A stretch of 64,000 nt of DNA. Origin: Peribacillus tepidiphilus. Lineage in GTDB: Bacteria; Bacillota; Bacilli; Bacillales; DSM-1321. The notes beneath the pieces are model-generated. The model was not told the DNA's origin. It made no database searches and saw only the letters and a list, made by a program, of their open reading frames with translations. The stretch is taken from NCBI RefSeq assembly GCF_009466385.1, contig NZ_WIAQ01000017.1, positions 23,415-87,414 of the forward strand, read 5' to 3'. How positions within the stretch are numbered: position 1 is the stretch's first letter; each line of letters opens with the position of its first letter. Below are positions 44,577 to 53,192 of this stretch, in pieces. Made by a program: the position numbers and the translations under genes.

Positions 44577-44637
44577 GGCAGGATTAATACATGAACTGGC
44601 GGGATTATTGTGAAAGCTCGCGGGATTACTGAGAAGG
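44577..44637. repeat. Three-unit 21-bp tandem repeat
   Basis: GGATTA recurs at 44581, 44602 and 44623, exactly 21 bp apart, within units resembling TGGCGGGATTATTGTGAAAG. It lies in the gap between aspartokinase and the ABC exporter, whose remaining parts hold only the operator and promoter described next. Confidence 0.7.
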
Positions 44638-44788
44638 AAGGCTGCGCAAGTTACAAAATTATAGATTGTTCGGTGTCATAAGACTCATTCATTTACACAC
44701 ATTCCTCTTTATTCTTCCGGACATTTAAAATTATGCAAAATTTGAAAAATATTCGGAGGAAAAGTCGTTAGATGAAGAACAATCAGGG

Positions 44789-44814
44789 TTTTAATCAAAC
44801 GTTTGATTAAAACG
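44789..44814. promoter_or_regulatory. 26-bp perfect palindrome, probable TetR-type operator
   Basis: GTTTTAATCAAAC is followed directly by GTTTGATTAAAAC. AATCAAACGTTTGATT at its core looks like operators of TetR-family repressors. It lies about 40 bp upstream of the probable promoter of a multidrug-type ABC exporter, a common TetR target. No regulator gene is in the vicinity. Confidence 0.6.
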
Positions 44815-44855
44815 AAGTCTGTTACCAAAAAAAGAATCCGTAATTATTTATAAAT

Positions 44856-44884
44856 TTGAGTGAACACTGTATGATAAATATAAC
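44856..44884 (+). promoter_or_regulatory. Promoter of the ABC exporter pair
   Basis: TTGAGT at 44856-44861 and TATAAC at 44879-44884, 17 bp apart, lie 80 bp before the first gene. Confidence 0.5.
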
Positions 44885-44963
44885 TATTTCAAGATATTCG
44901 GTTTCCTAATCGAAAAGGAATTAAAATCATCACGGAATTGGCTAAGGATATGGAGGAGAATAG

Positions 44964-46700
44964 ATGAAAAGAGTTTTTCTGTTTTTACAACCGTACAAAT
45001 TAGCCATCACAATAGCGCTTTTTTTTATGCTGACTGAGCTTGTAGTAGAACTTTGGCAGCCGTTATTAATGGCAAAGATCATAGATGAAGGTATTATGAA
45101 AAAGGATATGGAAACGGTTCTGCTGTGGGGCAGCTTTATGGTTGGCCTTTCTTTTATAGCTTTCCTATCCGGAATTTTGAATTCTTTTTATGCGGCGCAT
45201 GTAAGTCAAAGCTACGGGTATGATGTCCGAAGCTTTTTGTTTGAAAAAGTCCAAGCTTTTTCGTTTGCCGACTTTAACAAGTTCTCTTCAGCTTCTCTTA
45301 TTACCAGGATGACAAATGATGTCACCCAGCTGCAGAATACCCTCTTTATGAGTCTGCGAATTATGATGCGAGCACCGTTATTGATTATAGGGGGGCTCGT
45401 GATGGCCTTTGTTGTTCATGTCAAACTTGCATTGATCCTTGCGGTGGTGGTTCCGTTATTATTCTTTTTCCTAGTCTATTTGATGAATAAAGGTGGGGAA
45501 TTATTTAGAAAGGTACAGGAAAAGCTTGACATCCTAAATAGTGTCATGCAGGAAAATCTTGCTGGTATGAAGCTGATTCGTGCTTTTTTGCGTAGAAAAC
45601 ATGAAACGAATAGGTTTTCAGATGCGAATGAGAAATTAATGAAGCAAACAACGTATGTTCTTCGATTAATGGAGGTTACCATGCCAATCCTTCTACTGCT
45701 AATGAACGTTAGTATATTGGGAGTGCTTTGGTTTGGCAGCATCGAACTGAATGCTGGAGGGGCACAAGTTGGCGAGATTGTAGCGATTGTCAATTACGCG
45801 ACACGAATTACTTCTGCCCTTTCTGTTTTCACTTTTATCATCATGGCTTTTTCAAGAGCGAAGGCTTCTGCCGGCAGGATTACAGAGGTGCTTGATACAG
45901 AGGTGAACTTAGTCGATCGTGTGAATGCATTACATGAAGGACCTCAAAGTGGAAATATAGCCTTCCAAAATGTATCTTTTCGCTATCCAGGTACTCAAGA
46001 ATACGTACTGAAAGACATTCACTTTACAATAAAACCCGGTGAAGTGGTGGCCATTTTGGGTGGAACCGGATCAGGAAAAACATCCCTTTTTCAGCTTATA
46101 CCAAGGTTATACGATGTAACAGAGGGCGCGATTATGGTGGATGGAAAAGATGTTCGTGAGTATAGTCAGGAAGCTTTAAGGGAGGCAATTGGATTTGTTC
46201 CTCAAGAGGCATTTCTCTTTACGGGCACAGTGAAGGAAAATATTTTATGGGGGAAAGAAACGGCAACCATGGATGAATTAATGGAAGCGGCTCAAGATGC
46301 ACAAATCCATGAAACAATTATGAAGCTGCCCCTTACATACGAAACGAAGATTGGACAAAGAGGCGTCAATTTATCAGGCGGTCAAAAGCAAAGGATGGCG
46401 ATTGCCCGTGCGCTTGTAAGAAAGCCTAAAATCTTGGTGCTCGATGATAGTACAAGTGCCCTAGACTTAAAAACCGAAGCCAAGCTTCTAATGGCTTTAA
46501 AAAAATATACGTGCACCACTCTGATCATCACTCAAAAAATTAGCACAGCCATGCAGGCTGATAAAATCCTGCTGCTTCAGGAAGGAGAAATTTCTGCTCA
46601 AGGTAATCACGAAACTTTGTTAAAAGAATCTCCCCTTTATTTAAGGATATGGGAATCACAGAATGGAAAGGGGGAAAGCTATGTGGAAACTGCTAAGTAG
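44964..46700 (+). CDS. ABC exporter half-transporter with degenerate ATPase site (YfiB-like)
   Basis: The 578-residue protein has six membrane segments (about 15-310) and one nucleotide-binding domain. Walker A GGTGSGKTS and signature LSGGQKQR are intact. Walker B reads LVLDDSTSALD, with Asp in place of the catalytic Glu, and the switch His is replaced by Gln (IITQKIST). This is the expected degenerate partner of a heterodimeric exporter such as B. subtilis YfiB/YfiC or BmrC/BmrD. The second half-transporter gene overlaps its end by 20 nt. The role is probably drug or peptide/lipid export. Confidence 0.9.
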   Translation: MKRVFLFLQPYKLAITIALFFMLTELVVELWQPLLMAKIIDEGIMKKDMETVLLWGSFMVGLSFIAFLSGILNSFYAAHVSQSYGYDVRSFLFEKVQAFSFADFNKFSSASLITRMTNDVTQLQNTLFMSLRIMMRAPLLIIGGLVMAFVVHVKLALILAVVVPLLFFFLVYLMNKGGELFRKVQEKLDILNSVMQENLAGMKLIRAFLRRKHETNRFSDANEKLMKQTTYVLRLMEVTMPILLLLMNVSILGVLWFGSIELNAGGAQVGEIVAIVNYATRITSALSVFTFIIMAFSRAKASAGRITEVLDTEVNLVDRVNALHEGPQSGNIAFQNVSFRYPGTQEYVLKDIHFTIKPGEVVAILGGTGSGKTSLFQLIPRLYDVTEGAIMVDGKDVREYSQEALREAIGFVPQEAFLFTGTVKENILWGKETATMDELMEAAQDAQIHETIMKLPLTYETKIGQRGVNLSGGQKQRMAIARALVRKPKILVLDDSTSALDLKTEAKLLMALKKYTCTTLIITQKISTAMQADKILLLQEGEISAQGNHETLLKESPLYLRIWESQNGKGESYVETAK

Positions 46701-48513
46701 CCCCTTTCGCTATCCAAAAATAATGGATGTGAACAACAATAGTGAAGCATTAAGGAATACGAAAATACAGTGGGCGAAACACACTGGTGCAACGATTAAA
46801 AGGATTTGGAGTAATCTTGCGGCTTACAAATTCTTTTTTATCATGGTTTTAATCATGGTTCTAATCAGCACTACCCTTGCTCTACTAGGACCTTATTTGA
46901 TTGGGAAAGCAATTGATTCATATATCGTAACAAAGCAATTGGATGGATTAAAAAAACTATTGCTGGGACTTGTGGTTGTGTATGTATTGTATTCTCTCAC
47001 ACTGTGGCTACAAAATTATTGGATGATAGGCATTGCTCAAAAAACGGTATACTCTATGAGAAGTCAATTGTTCCAACATTTCCATAAGCTTCCCCTATCT
47101 TATTTTGACAAGCGACAGCAAGGGGAGCTAATGAGCAGGATTACAAATGATATAGAGAATGTGAGCAGTACATTAAACAGTTCTGTCATTCAAGTTTTTT
47201 CAAGTACTATAATGCTCATAGGTACAATTGTTGTAATGGTCTGGCTCAGCCCCCTTTTGGCATTTGTGACGCTTTTTATCATCCCTGCCATGTTTTTTGG
47301 AATGAAGTGGATCACCAAAAGAACCGGTAAGCTATTTAAGGAGCAGCAAAAAAACCTTGGCAGCCTTAACGGCTATATTCAAGAAACCATATCAGGACAA
47401 CGAATCATTAAAACCTTTTCACAGGAGAAAAAGGTGATTCGTGACTTTATGGAAAAAAATGAACAGCTTAAACTGTCCGGCTTTTGGTCCCAAACTTACT
47501 CAGGATTGATCCCAAAGCTGATGAACGTATTAAACAACCTTAGCTTTGCGGTCATTGCTGGTGTAGGAGGCATCTTGGCTTTAAAAGGGAGTATCTCAAT
47601 TGGCGTCATTGTGGTGTTTGTCGAATATTCGAGACAGTTTACACGCCCGTTAAACGATTTAGCTAATCAATTTAATACGCTCTTATCCGCTGTTGCAGGA
47701 GCAGAGCGGGTGTTTGAAGTATTGGATACCCAGGAAGAGTCTTGGGATGAGGGGAGCCGTAAAGAACTTAAGTCGGTAAAAGGAGAAGTAGAATTTCGAT
47801 CGGTGTCTTTCTCGTATGAAAAAGAAGCCCATACAGTAAAGGACCTTTCTTTTCATGTGAAGCCGGGGAGTACTGTTGCCTTGGTCGGTCCTACAGGTGC
47901 AGGAAAAACGACGGTTTTACATTTGTTGTCCCGATTCTATGACTGTGATCGTGGAAGCATTCTACTGGATGGAAGAGATGTGAATCTGTACAAAAGAGAG
48001 AGTGTAAGGCGTCATATGGCATTCGTACTACAAGATTCCTTTTTGTTTCACGGAACGATTATGGAAAACATCCGGTACGGAAGATTAAACGCATCGGATG
48101 AGGAGGTAATGGAAGCGTCTAAGCTTGCTAATGCCCATTCCTTTATTATGAAGCTTCCGAAAGGCTATGATACGGTTTTGCGACAAGAAGGAGCTGGTAT
48201 TAGCCAGGGACAAAAGCAGCTATTATCGATTGCTCGGGCGATTTTGGCAGACCCATCTATCCTTATTTTGGACGAAGCAACGTCAAGCATTGATACCATT
48301 ACTGAATTAAAAATTCAAGAAGCTCTGCAGCGTTTGATGAAGAACAGAACCAGCTTTGTCATTGCTCATCGGCTTAATACCATTCAAAACGCCGATCTGA
48401 TCCTCGTTTTACAAGAAGGCAGGATTGTTGAAAGAGGTTCTCATGAAGAGTTACTTAGAAAGAAAGGCTTTTATTTTGATCTGTACCGAAGTGGAAGGGA
48501 AAGGGATCAATAA
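46681..48513 (+). CDS. ABC exporter half-transporter with catalytic Glu (YfiC-like)
   Basis: The 610-residue partner has an N-terminal extension, six membrane segments and an ATPase domain with Walker A GPTGAGKTT, Walker B LILDEATSSID with the catalytic Glu, and switch His in FVIAHRLNT. Its signature is altered to ISQGQKQL. Combined with the Walker and switch changes in the upstream protein, this makes one composite ATP site degenerate and one canonical, as in known heterodimers. ATG 46681 follows AAAGGGGG; an ATG six codons earlier is less well placed. Its stop codon is adjacent to a terminator hairpin. Confidence 0.9.
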   Translation: MWKLLSSPFRYPKIMDVNNNSEALRNTKIQWAKHTGATIKRIWSNLAAYKFFFIMVLIMVLISTTLALLGPYLIGKAIDSYIVTKQLDGLKKLLLGLVVVYVLYSLTLWLQNYWMIGIAQKTVYSMRSQLFQHFHKLPLSYFDKRQQGELMSRITNDIENVSSTLNSSVIQVFSSTIMLIGTIVVMVWLSPLLAFVTLFIIPAMFFGMKWITKRTGKLFKEQQKNLGSLNGYIQETISGQRIIKTFSQEKKVIRDFMEKNEQLKLSGFWSQTYSGLIPKLMNVLNNLSFAVIAGVGGILALKGSISIGVIVVFVEYSRQFTRPLNDLANQFNTLLSAVAGAERVFEVLDTQEESWDEGSRKELKSVKGEVEFRSVSFSYEKEAHTVKDLSFHVKPGSTVALVGPTGAGKTTVLHLLSRFYDCDRGSILLDGRDVNLYKRESVRRHMAFVLQDSFLFHGTIMENIRYGRLNASDEEVMEASKLANAHSFIMKLPKGYDTVLRQEGAGISQGQKQLLSIARAILADPSILILDEATSSIDTITELKIQEALQRLMKNRTSFVIAHRLNTIQNADLILVLQEGRIVERGSHEELLRKKGFYFDLYRSGRERDQ

Positions 48514-48543
48514 AAAGCATCCGCCTCGAAAAGGCGGATGCTT
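48514..48543 (+). terminator. First copy of a duplicated terminator hairpin
   Basis: AAAGCATCCGCC and GGCGGATGCTT pair around TCGAAAA. It starts at the base after the ABC exporter stop. It lacks a T-run because repeat copy 4 follows at once. The identical 30 bases recur at 48701-48730. Confidence 0.9.
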
Positions 48544-48696
48544 CAGACTGTTGACAAACGCTCGCATTCTTCGTCACGAACCCTCCTCCGGTGCTCATTA
48601 CCGTCTATGGTAACTCCGCTCCTCGCACGGGTTCGTTCCTCGACTGACAAGCGTTTTCAATCAGTCTGAAAGTGCATGAAATATACTTTGTCTACA
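48544..48696 (+). repeat. Dispersed ~153-bp structured repeat, copy 4
   Basis: This best-preserved copy runs from CAGACTGTTGACAAACGCTC to TTTGTCTACA. Its first 21 bases pair with CAAGCGTTTTCAATCAGTCT (starting 48648) with three mismatches. ACGAACCC pairs with GGGTTCGT, and TACC with GGTA at the tip. It is flanked by a perfect 30-bp direct repeat consisting of a whole terminator hairpin. Confidence 0.9.
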
Positions 48697-48700
48697 CTCT

Positions 48701-48735
48701 AAAGCATCCGCCTCGAAAAGGCGGATGCTTTTTTA
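48701..48735 (+). terminator. Second copy of the duplicated terminator hairpin
   Basis: The same 30 bases as 48514-48543, here followed by TTTTAAG, so this copy has the functional T-tail. It is probably the original terminator of the ABC exporter operon, separated from the gene by the repeat. Confidence 0.9.
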
Positions 48736-48837
48736 AGTGAAAATTCTTCTATATGAATAAAATTTTTTAATGAAAATTGCCGCGGTGATATTCAAATAGT
48801 CGTTTGATGAACCTAAACGACGTAAGCCCTACCTCTC

Positions 48838-48918
48838 TTACATCCTTACGGCTCCGAAGCCGATCCAGTGAGAATAAGTTCTTTCCCAAACGAAATTTGA
48901 AATGCCATCCATTTTCAT
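48838..48918 (-). CDS. Possible 26-residue micro-ORF
   Basis: ATG 48918 has AAAGGTGG 9 nt upstream and encodes 26 residues beginning MKMDGISNFVWERTYSHW. A second frame on the same strand is open for 55 codons across the same DNA (48934-48767, HFKFRLGKNLFSLDRLRSRK) but has no start. Only one of the two can be a normal gene, and either may be a remnant. A further short plus-strand frame (48986-49069, SSTOP tail KEKARKSS) is also only a trace. The rest of 48736-49170 shows nothing else. Confidence 0.25.
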   Translation of the reverse strand: MKMDGISNFVWERTYSHWIGFGAVRM

Positions 48919-49170
48919 ATTTCGTTTCCACCTTTCAATAGGGATTGGGTGAGAAATTTTAGTTTCTCATTCTTTGGTCAATTTGTCAACAAAAGATGCT
49001 GCAAATCCGTTAAAAGTTAAGAAAAAAGCTGAGATTGAAAAAGAAAAAGCAAGAAAAAGCTCATAAGTATTTTGTGAAAATTTCAAACAATGTTTACATT
49101 CATTAGGGATTTTTTTGAAATATTAGTGGTATGATCTAATTGTATAAAATTAGAGCAGGTGGGTGTTTTT

Positions 49171-49497
49171 ATGAATATTACAACCATTATTGAATTAGAT
49201 CATGAAGAAGTAGAAGAATTGTTAAATGTTCATTTTGTTTTTGTAGAAGAAAAAATCTACGATAACATGGTGCATACATGTGTAGAGGGGTTTGTTGATA
49301 ATGACACAAAAAATGAGATGGATCCGGATGAGGCAATGGAAAAATTGTTTGCTAAGCTGAAAGAGCAAAACGTCATTCCGCAAGATGTGATCGATTTTTC
49401 ATATGAGCTAACCTCTTGTGAAAGAGTCAAAAAGATGGATGTAGAGCAAGATGATTTACCAAAAAAAGTTGCGATTTCATTCCTACAATGTAAATAA
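49171..49497 (+). CDS. Hypothetical acidic protein
   Basis: The 108-residue, strongly acidic soluble protein begins MNITTIIELDHEEVEELLNV and has no signal peptide, membrane segment or recognised motif. It looks like a compact alpha/beta protein. ATG 49171 is chosen because AGGTGG lies about 8 nt upstream; the GTG four codons earlier overlaps that site. It is monocistronic, with the structured element at 49507-49617 just downstream. Function unknown. Confidence 0.7.
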   Translation: MNITTIIELDHEEVEELLNVHFVFVEEKIYDNMVHTCVEGFVDNDTKNEMDPDEAMEKLFAKLKEQNVIPQDVIDFSYELTSCERVKKMDVEQDDLPKKVAISFLQCK

Positions 49498-49506
49498 AAA
49501 TGAATA

Positions 49507-49617
49507 AAGAGGCTGTCCCAAAGTGAGTGGATTTCAGTATTTCATATTGGAAAAATAGTTTTCCGGTATGAAATAAACGAAGGATGTCTGGCTTACTATT
49601 TTGGGGCAGCCTTTTTT
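49507..49617 (+). terminator. Long nested hairpin with terminator tail
   Basis: The outer arms AGGCTGTCCCAAA and TTTTGGGGCAGCC close a structure of about 110 nt. Inside, TATTTCATATTGGAAAA pairs with TTTTCCGGTATGAAATA. A TTTTTT tail follows, so it can terminate the upstream gene. The GGCTGTCCC...GGGGCAGCC frame is a recurrent intergenic pattern in Bacillaceae as I recall it, and 9857-9868 has a fragment of it. Confidence 0.7.
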
Positions 49618-49741
49618 AAGTGTTTGTTTTGGGTTTTTTAGGATATTTAGGTATAATGAAACATGTAAATAAACGGTACTAGATTTCAATTTTAGTTTAT
49701 TTTAGTTAAAGAGAGAAAACGAATCAGAAAAGAGGTACGCC

Positions 49742-50725
49742 ATGAAATTTGCAACGATTGGAACTAGTTGGATTACAGAAGCATTTATTACAGCTGCTAG
49801 AGAGGCTAATGTTTTTGAACCTGCTGCGGTTTTTTCAAGATCTGAAGAAAAAGCGAAAGAGTTTGCAGCTCGAAATGGGATTGCATTATATTTCGATGAT
49901 TTAGAAAAAATAGCTCAACATGAAGAAATAGAAGCCGTCTATATTGCTTCTCCTAACTCCATGCATTTTAAGCATGCGAAGATATTTTTGGAAAATGGAA
50001 AGCATGTCATTTGTGAAAAGCCTATGTTTTCAAATGTAAAAGAGCTGGATGAAGCATTTAAAATAGCTGAGCAGAATGGAGTCTTCCTTATGGAAGCCAT
50101 TCGAAATGTTCATTCGCCCAATTTTAAGATTTTACAAGATAATCTAGAAAAAATAGGGAAGATACGTAGTGCTCTTCTCCATTATCTACAGTATTCATCT
50201 AGGTATGATGCTTTTTTACATGGTGAAGTAGCTAATATTTTTTCGCCGAAATTTTCAGGAGGGGCTCTAGTAGACTTAGGTGTGTATCCTATTTCAGTGG
50301 CAGTGGCCTTATTTGGAGAACCGAAGGAGATCCACTATACACCTGTGGTGTTATCAAGCGGAGTTGATGGGAGTGGAACACTTATTATGCAATACGATGA
50401 ATTTGTTTGCACGGTGCTATGCTCGAAAATCTCCCAATCCTACATCCCAAGTGAAATACATGGAGAAAAAGGGACGCTGGTTGTTGATCATGTGGCACCG
50501 ATCAATTCTATTCAATTTGTAGAGAATAAAACTCGACAGACAGTAGAGGTTGCCGAGGAGCAATCAAAGAATGATATGAAATATGAAATAGAAGAGTTTG
50601 TAAGAATGGTCAAAGAAAAAGATTACAAAGCGTATGAAGAGTATAAAAAATGGAGCAGAGCAGTATTGATGATTACAGAAAAAGCAAGAAGACAAAATGG
50701 CATTCTATTTGATGTAGAGAAATAA
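49742..50725 (+). CDS. Gfo/Idh/MocA-family oxidoreductase
   Basis: The 327-residue NAD(P)-dependent enzyme has an N-terminal Rossmann domain with ATIGTSWITEAFI as the dinucleotide motif and the catalytic-region block VICEKPMFSNVKEL (Glu-Lys-Pro). The C-terminal GFO_IDH_MocA_C-type beta-sheet domain carries GGALVDLGVYPI. It resembles B. subtilis YulF in length and pattern. The substrate is probably a sugar or polyol derivative but cannot be specified. AAAAGAGGTACGCC precedes the ATG. Confidence 0.85.
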   Translation: MKFATIGTSWITEAFITAAREANVFEPAAVFSRSEEKAKEFAARNGIALYFDDLEKIAQHEEIEAVYIASPNSMHFKHAKIFLENGKHVICEKPMFSNVKELDEAFKIAEQNGVFLMEAIRNVHSPNFKILQDNLEKIGKIRSALLHYLQYSSRYDAFLHGEVANIFSPKFSGGALVDLGVYPISVAVALFGEPKEIHYTPVVLSSGVDGSGTLIMQYDEFVCTVLCSKISQSYIPSEIHGEKGTLVVDHVAPINSIQFVENKTRQTVEVAEEQSKNDMKYEIEEFVRMVKEKDYKAYEEYKKWSRAVLMITEKARRQNGILFDVEK

Positions 50726-50764
50726 GCATATAAAGAGAGTAAATGACATAATGACTACAATATG

Positions 50765-50797
50765 AAAAAGGCTGACTTTTACTAGTCAACCTTTTTC
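50765..50797. terminator. Bidirectional terminator between convergent genes
   Basis: AAAGGCTGACTTTT pairs with AGTCAACCTTT-type sequence, with T-runs on both sides. It serves the oxidoreductase (+) and the LysM-3D gene (-). Confidence 0.75.
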
Positions 50798-50798
50798 A

Positions 50799-51341
50799 TT
50801 ATTTATAGATTCGAACTGTTACTGTGCGCTTACCCCATTGTAAAGCGCGTTTTTTGTTTGGAATAAATACATCAATTTTATTTCCTCGTACGGCACTGCC
50901 TTTATCAGCAGCAATCGCATATCCATAGCCTTCCACATATACCTTTGTTCCAAGAGGAATGACCTTTGGATCAACTGAGATTACTTTAAGATTAGGATTT
51001 TTCTTTAAGTTCAATCCTGTTGCAGTGATGCCGCTGCAGCTTTTACAGCTAGCAGTATAGGCAGTTGCTGTCATTTTCAAAACCCTGTATGAACCAGAAG
51101 GCTTCGTTGAAGAGGCGGATTTTACCGCAGCTACCTTTAACACTTGATTCGGTTTAATGACATTGCTTTTCAGTTTATTCATGCTTTTTAATTGTGCCAC
51201 CGTTAAACGATGCTTTTTCGCAATGCTATAAAGTGTGTCACCAGACTGGACACGGTATGTAGAGGCAGCAGCTTCTGATTTGTATGTAGATAGAGATAAT
51301 AGTAGAACACAAGTTAATAGAGTCACAATGAATTTTTTCAA
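50799..51341 (-). CDS. Secreted LysM and 3D-domain cell wall protein (YocH-like)
   Basis: The 180-residue protein has a signal peptide (about 1-25), one LysM peptidoglycan-binding repeat (about 29-71, YRVQSGDTLYSIAKKHRLTV), a short linker, and a C-terminal 3D domain. The three aspartates of the 3D domain lie in ISVDPKVIPLGTKVYVEG, AIAADKGSAVRG and NKIDVF. This is the layout of YocH and the end of resuscitation-type muralytic proteins. It probably trims peptidoglycan. In B. subtilis yocH is under WalRK; I did not identify a WalR box here. Confidence 0.9.
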   Translation of the reverse strand: MKKFIVTLLTCVLLLSLSTYKSEAAASTYRVQSGDTLYSIAKKHRLTVAQLKSMNKLKSNVIKPNQVLKVAAVKSASSTKPSGSYRVLKMTATAYTASCKSCSGITATGLNLKKNPNLKVISVDPKVIPLGTKVYVEGYGYAIAADKGSAVRGNKIDVFIPNKKRALQWGKRTVTVRIYK

Positions 51342-51518
51342 AACAGTTTCCCCTTTTCTAAAAAACCTATGTATACCTTACCAAGTAAATGTTTCATTTA
51401 TGTTTCAATCAGGTACTAATTGTTTTACAAAAACATTAAAAGAGTTTAACAGTGGTTAATAGAAAGGGTGAAAAAAGAGGAAACTAGAATGTGCAAGTAA
51501 TATATTTTTTACAAACTA

Positions 51519-51554
51519 AAAGGAGGATAACTAGAATCCATGTTATCCTCCTTC
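51519..51554 (-). terminator. Terminator after brnQ
   Basis: On the minus strand AAGGAGGATAAC pairs with GTTATCCTCCTTTT. Confidence 0.8.
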
Positions 51555-51589
51555 TACTAAGTTAGCTAATATTAGGTAATGTTTTTTCT

Positions 51590-52927
51590 TTATCTGGTGG
51601 TTTGAGGTCTATTGGACAGCCTTCTTTTTCTACCAGCGAATGTAATAGATAATCCAATCATTATTCCGATTAGTGCTGGAAGAATCCAGCCAACTCCAAG
51701 ACTGTAAAAAGGGATCGTTTTTAAAATTGAATCCCATTTCCCTAAGAGAAGGGACTTGTTGATCGTTTCGATCACACTGAAAACGGCTGTAAAAAGAATA
51801 CCAAAGAAATAAACGGCTTTGTTCCCTTTAATCTGATGGTCAAATTGACCGATAAAAATGAGAACGACGGCAAGAGGATAAATCATCCCTAATATTGGGA
51901 CGGAAATCGTTAGGATTTTGTTTAATCCAAGATTTGCAATCAGTCCGCTTACAATTGTAATGGTGATTGCCCATTGTTTATAAGACATCATTTTTATAAT
52001 AGAGGAGAAATATTGGCTGCATGAAATGACAAGACCGATCGAAACACATAAACAAGCAATAGTAAACAGGATTCCAAGGATTCCGATTCCTATAGACCCG
52101 AAAAGCTCAGACATTACAATGGTCAAGACTGCTGCGCCATTATCTGCTTCACCGACATTTCCGCTTGAGGCTCCTAAATATCCAAGGATGCTATAAATAA
52201 TGGCTAACAGGATGCCAGCTCCTAAGCCTGCAATCATCATGTATTTAGAAAGTAACTGCGAATCCTCTACACCTTGTGAACGGATTGTCCTTGCCACCAC
52301 AATTCCAAAAACAAGGGAAGCCAATAAATCCATTGTTAAATAGCCGTCCAAGAATCCCTTGAAAAATGTCGCCTCGTTATAAGGCTGCATTGGTCTTGAG
52401 AAAATCCCAATCGGAGTGATGAGGCTTTTTACGAAAATGATAGCAATCAGAGCCAAAAGTGTCGGTGTCAATAGCTTCCCGAAACGATCGACAAGCTTCG
52501 AAGGAGACAGGCTAAGCCATAACACCAGACTGAAAAAAACGATGGAATACGCTACTAGCGAAAACGTTTCGTTTACTTGGCTTGGCAAAAAGGGTTTCAG
52601 ACCCATTTCAAACGCAACTGTACCGGCTCTTGGTATTGCGAGTCCAGGTCCGATTGAAATATAAATGAGAAAAGGAAATACAAGAGCGAACATAGGATGT
52701 ACCCGATTGGCCAGTGTGTTAAAGCTTCCAAATTTAGCAACGGTCCATACCCCTAAGATGGGAAGACCAACAGCAGATAATATAAAGCCTCCTATAGAGT
52801 ACCATAGCTCCGTACCAGAAGCCCTTCCTAAAAATGCCGGGAAGATCAAATTCCCTGCCCCAAAAAACATGGAAAAAAGCATAAAACTAATAAATAAAAG
52901 CTGTTTTTTCTTAAGATGTTTTCCCAT
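51590..52927 (-). CDS. brnQ: Branched-chain amino acid:Na+ symporter
   Basis: The 445-residue protein has about twelve membrane segments and the BrnQ/LIVCS start LLFISFMLFSMFFGAGNLIF, FPAFLGRASG, then YISIGPGLAIPRAGTVAFE. It imports leucine, isoleucine and valine with sodium. AAAGGA lies before the ATG. It is monocistronic and convergent with the LysM-3D gene, with divergent treP on its other side. No CodY box was confirmed. Confidence 0.93.
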   Translation of the reverse strand: MGKHLKKKQLLFISFMLFSMFFGAGNLIFPAFLGRASGTELWYSIGGFILSAVGLPILGVWTVAKFGSFNTLANRVHPMFALVFPFLIYISIGPGLAIPRAGTVAFEMGLKPFLPSQVNETFSLVAYSIVFFSLVLWLSLSPSKLVDRFGKLLTPTLLALIAIIFVKSLITPIGIFSRPMQPYNEATFFKGFLDGYLTMDLLASLVFGIVVARTIRSQGVEDSQLLSKYMMIAGLGAGILLAIIYSILGYLGASSGNVGEADNGAAVLTIVMSELFGSIGIGILGILFTIACLCVSIGLVISCSQYFSSIIKMMSYKQWAITITIVSGLIANLGLNKILTISVPILGMIYPLAVVLIFIGQFDHQIKGNKAVYFFGILFTAVFSVIETINKSLLLGKWDSILKTIPFYSLGVGWILPALIGIMIGLSITFAGRKRRLSNRPQTTR

Positions 52928-53105
52928 CTAAAAAATCCTTTCTTGACAATTATTTTTGAAGTATAACAAGAATTCTTTTTTTTGACCAGAGTTTTCTGAA
53001 AATAATAATTGTATTCTATTTGAACATTTTAATCCTTGAAAATTCATTAATAAAGAAAAAATTAGTGCTCTTGAAATAATAATTATTGTTTCAAAGCATC
53101 ATGTG

Positions 53106-53134
53106 TTGACAAACATGTATATACAAGTTATGAT
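53106..53134 (+). promoter_or_regulatory. Trehalose operon promoter with first TreR operator
   Basis: TTGACA at 53106-53111 and TATGAT at 53129-53134, 17 bp apart. The spacer is almost filled by ACATGTATATACAAGT (53113-53128), a near-palindrome like the operator downstream, so bound TreR would cover the promoter. Confidence 0.8.
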
Positions 53135-53149
53135 ACGAGTGTACGTTAT

Positions 53150-53163
53150 CTTGTATATACAAG
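53150..53163. promoter_or_regulatory. Second TreR operator
   Basis: CTTGTATATACAAG is a perfect 14-bp palindrome and matches the TTGTATATACAA core bound by TreR in B. subtilis. Its centre is about 36 bp from that of the first operator. Confidence 0.8.
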
Positions 53164-53192
53164 TTAATACGATAGATTTTTTTTCATGAAAA

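Noticed and set aside
48425..48613. ORF overlapping the ABC exporter end and repeat copy 4
   Set aside because: It is out of frame in the transporter gene and then translates the dispersed repeat.
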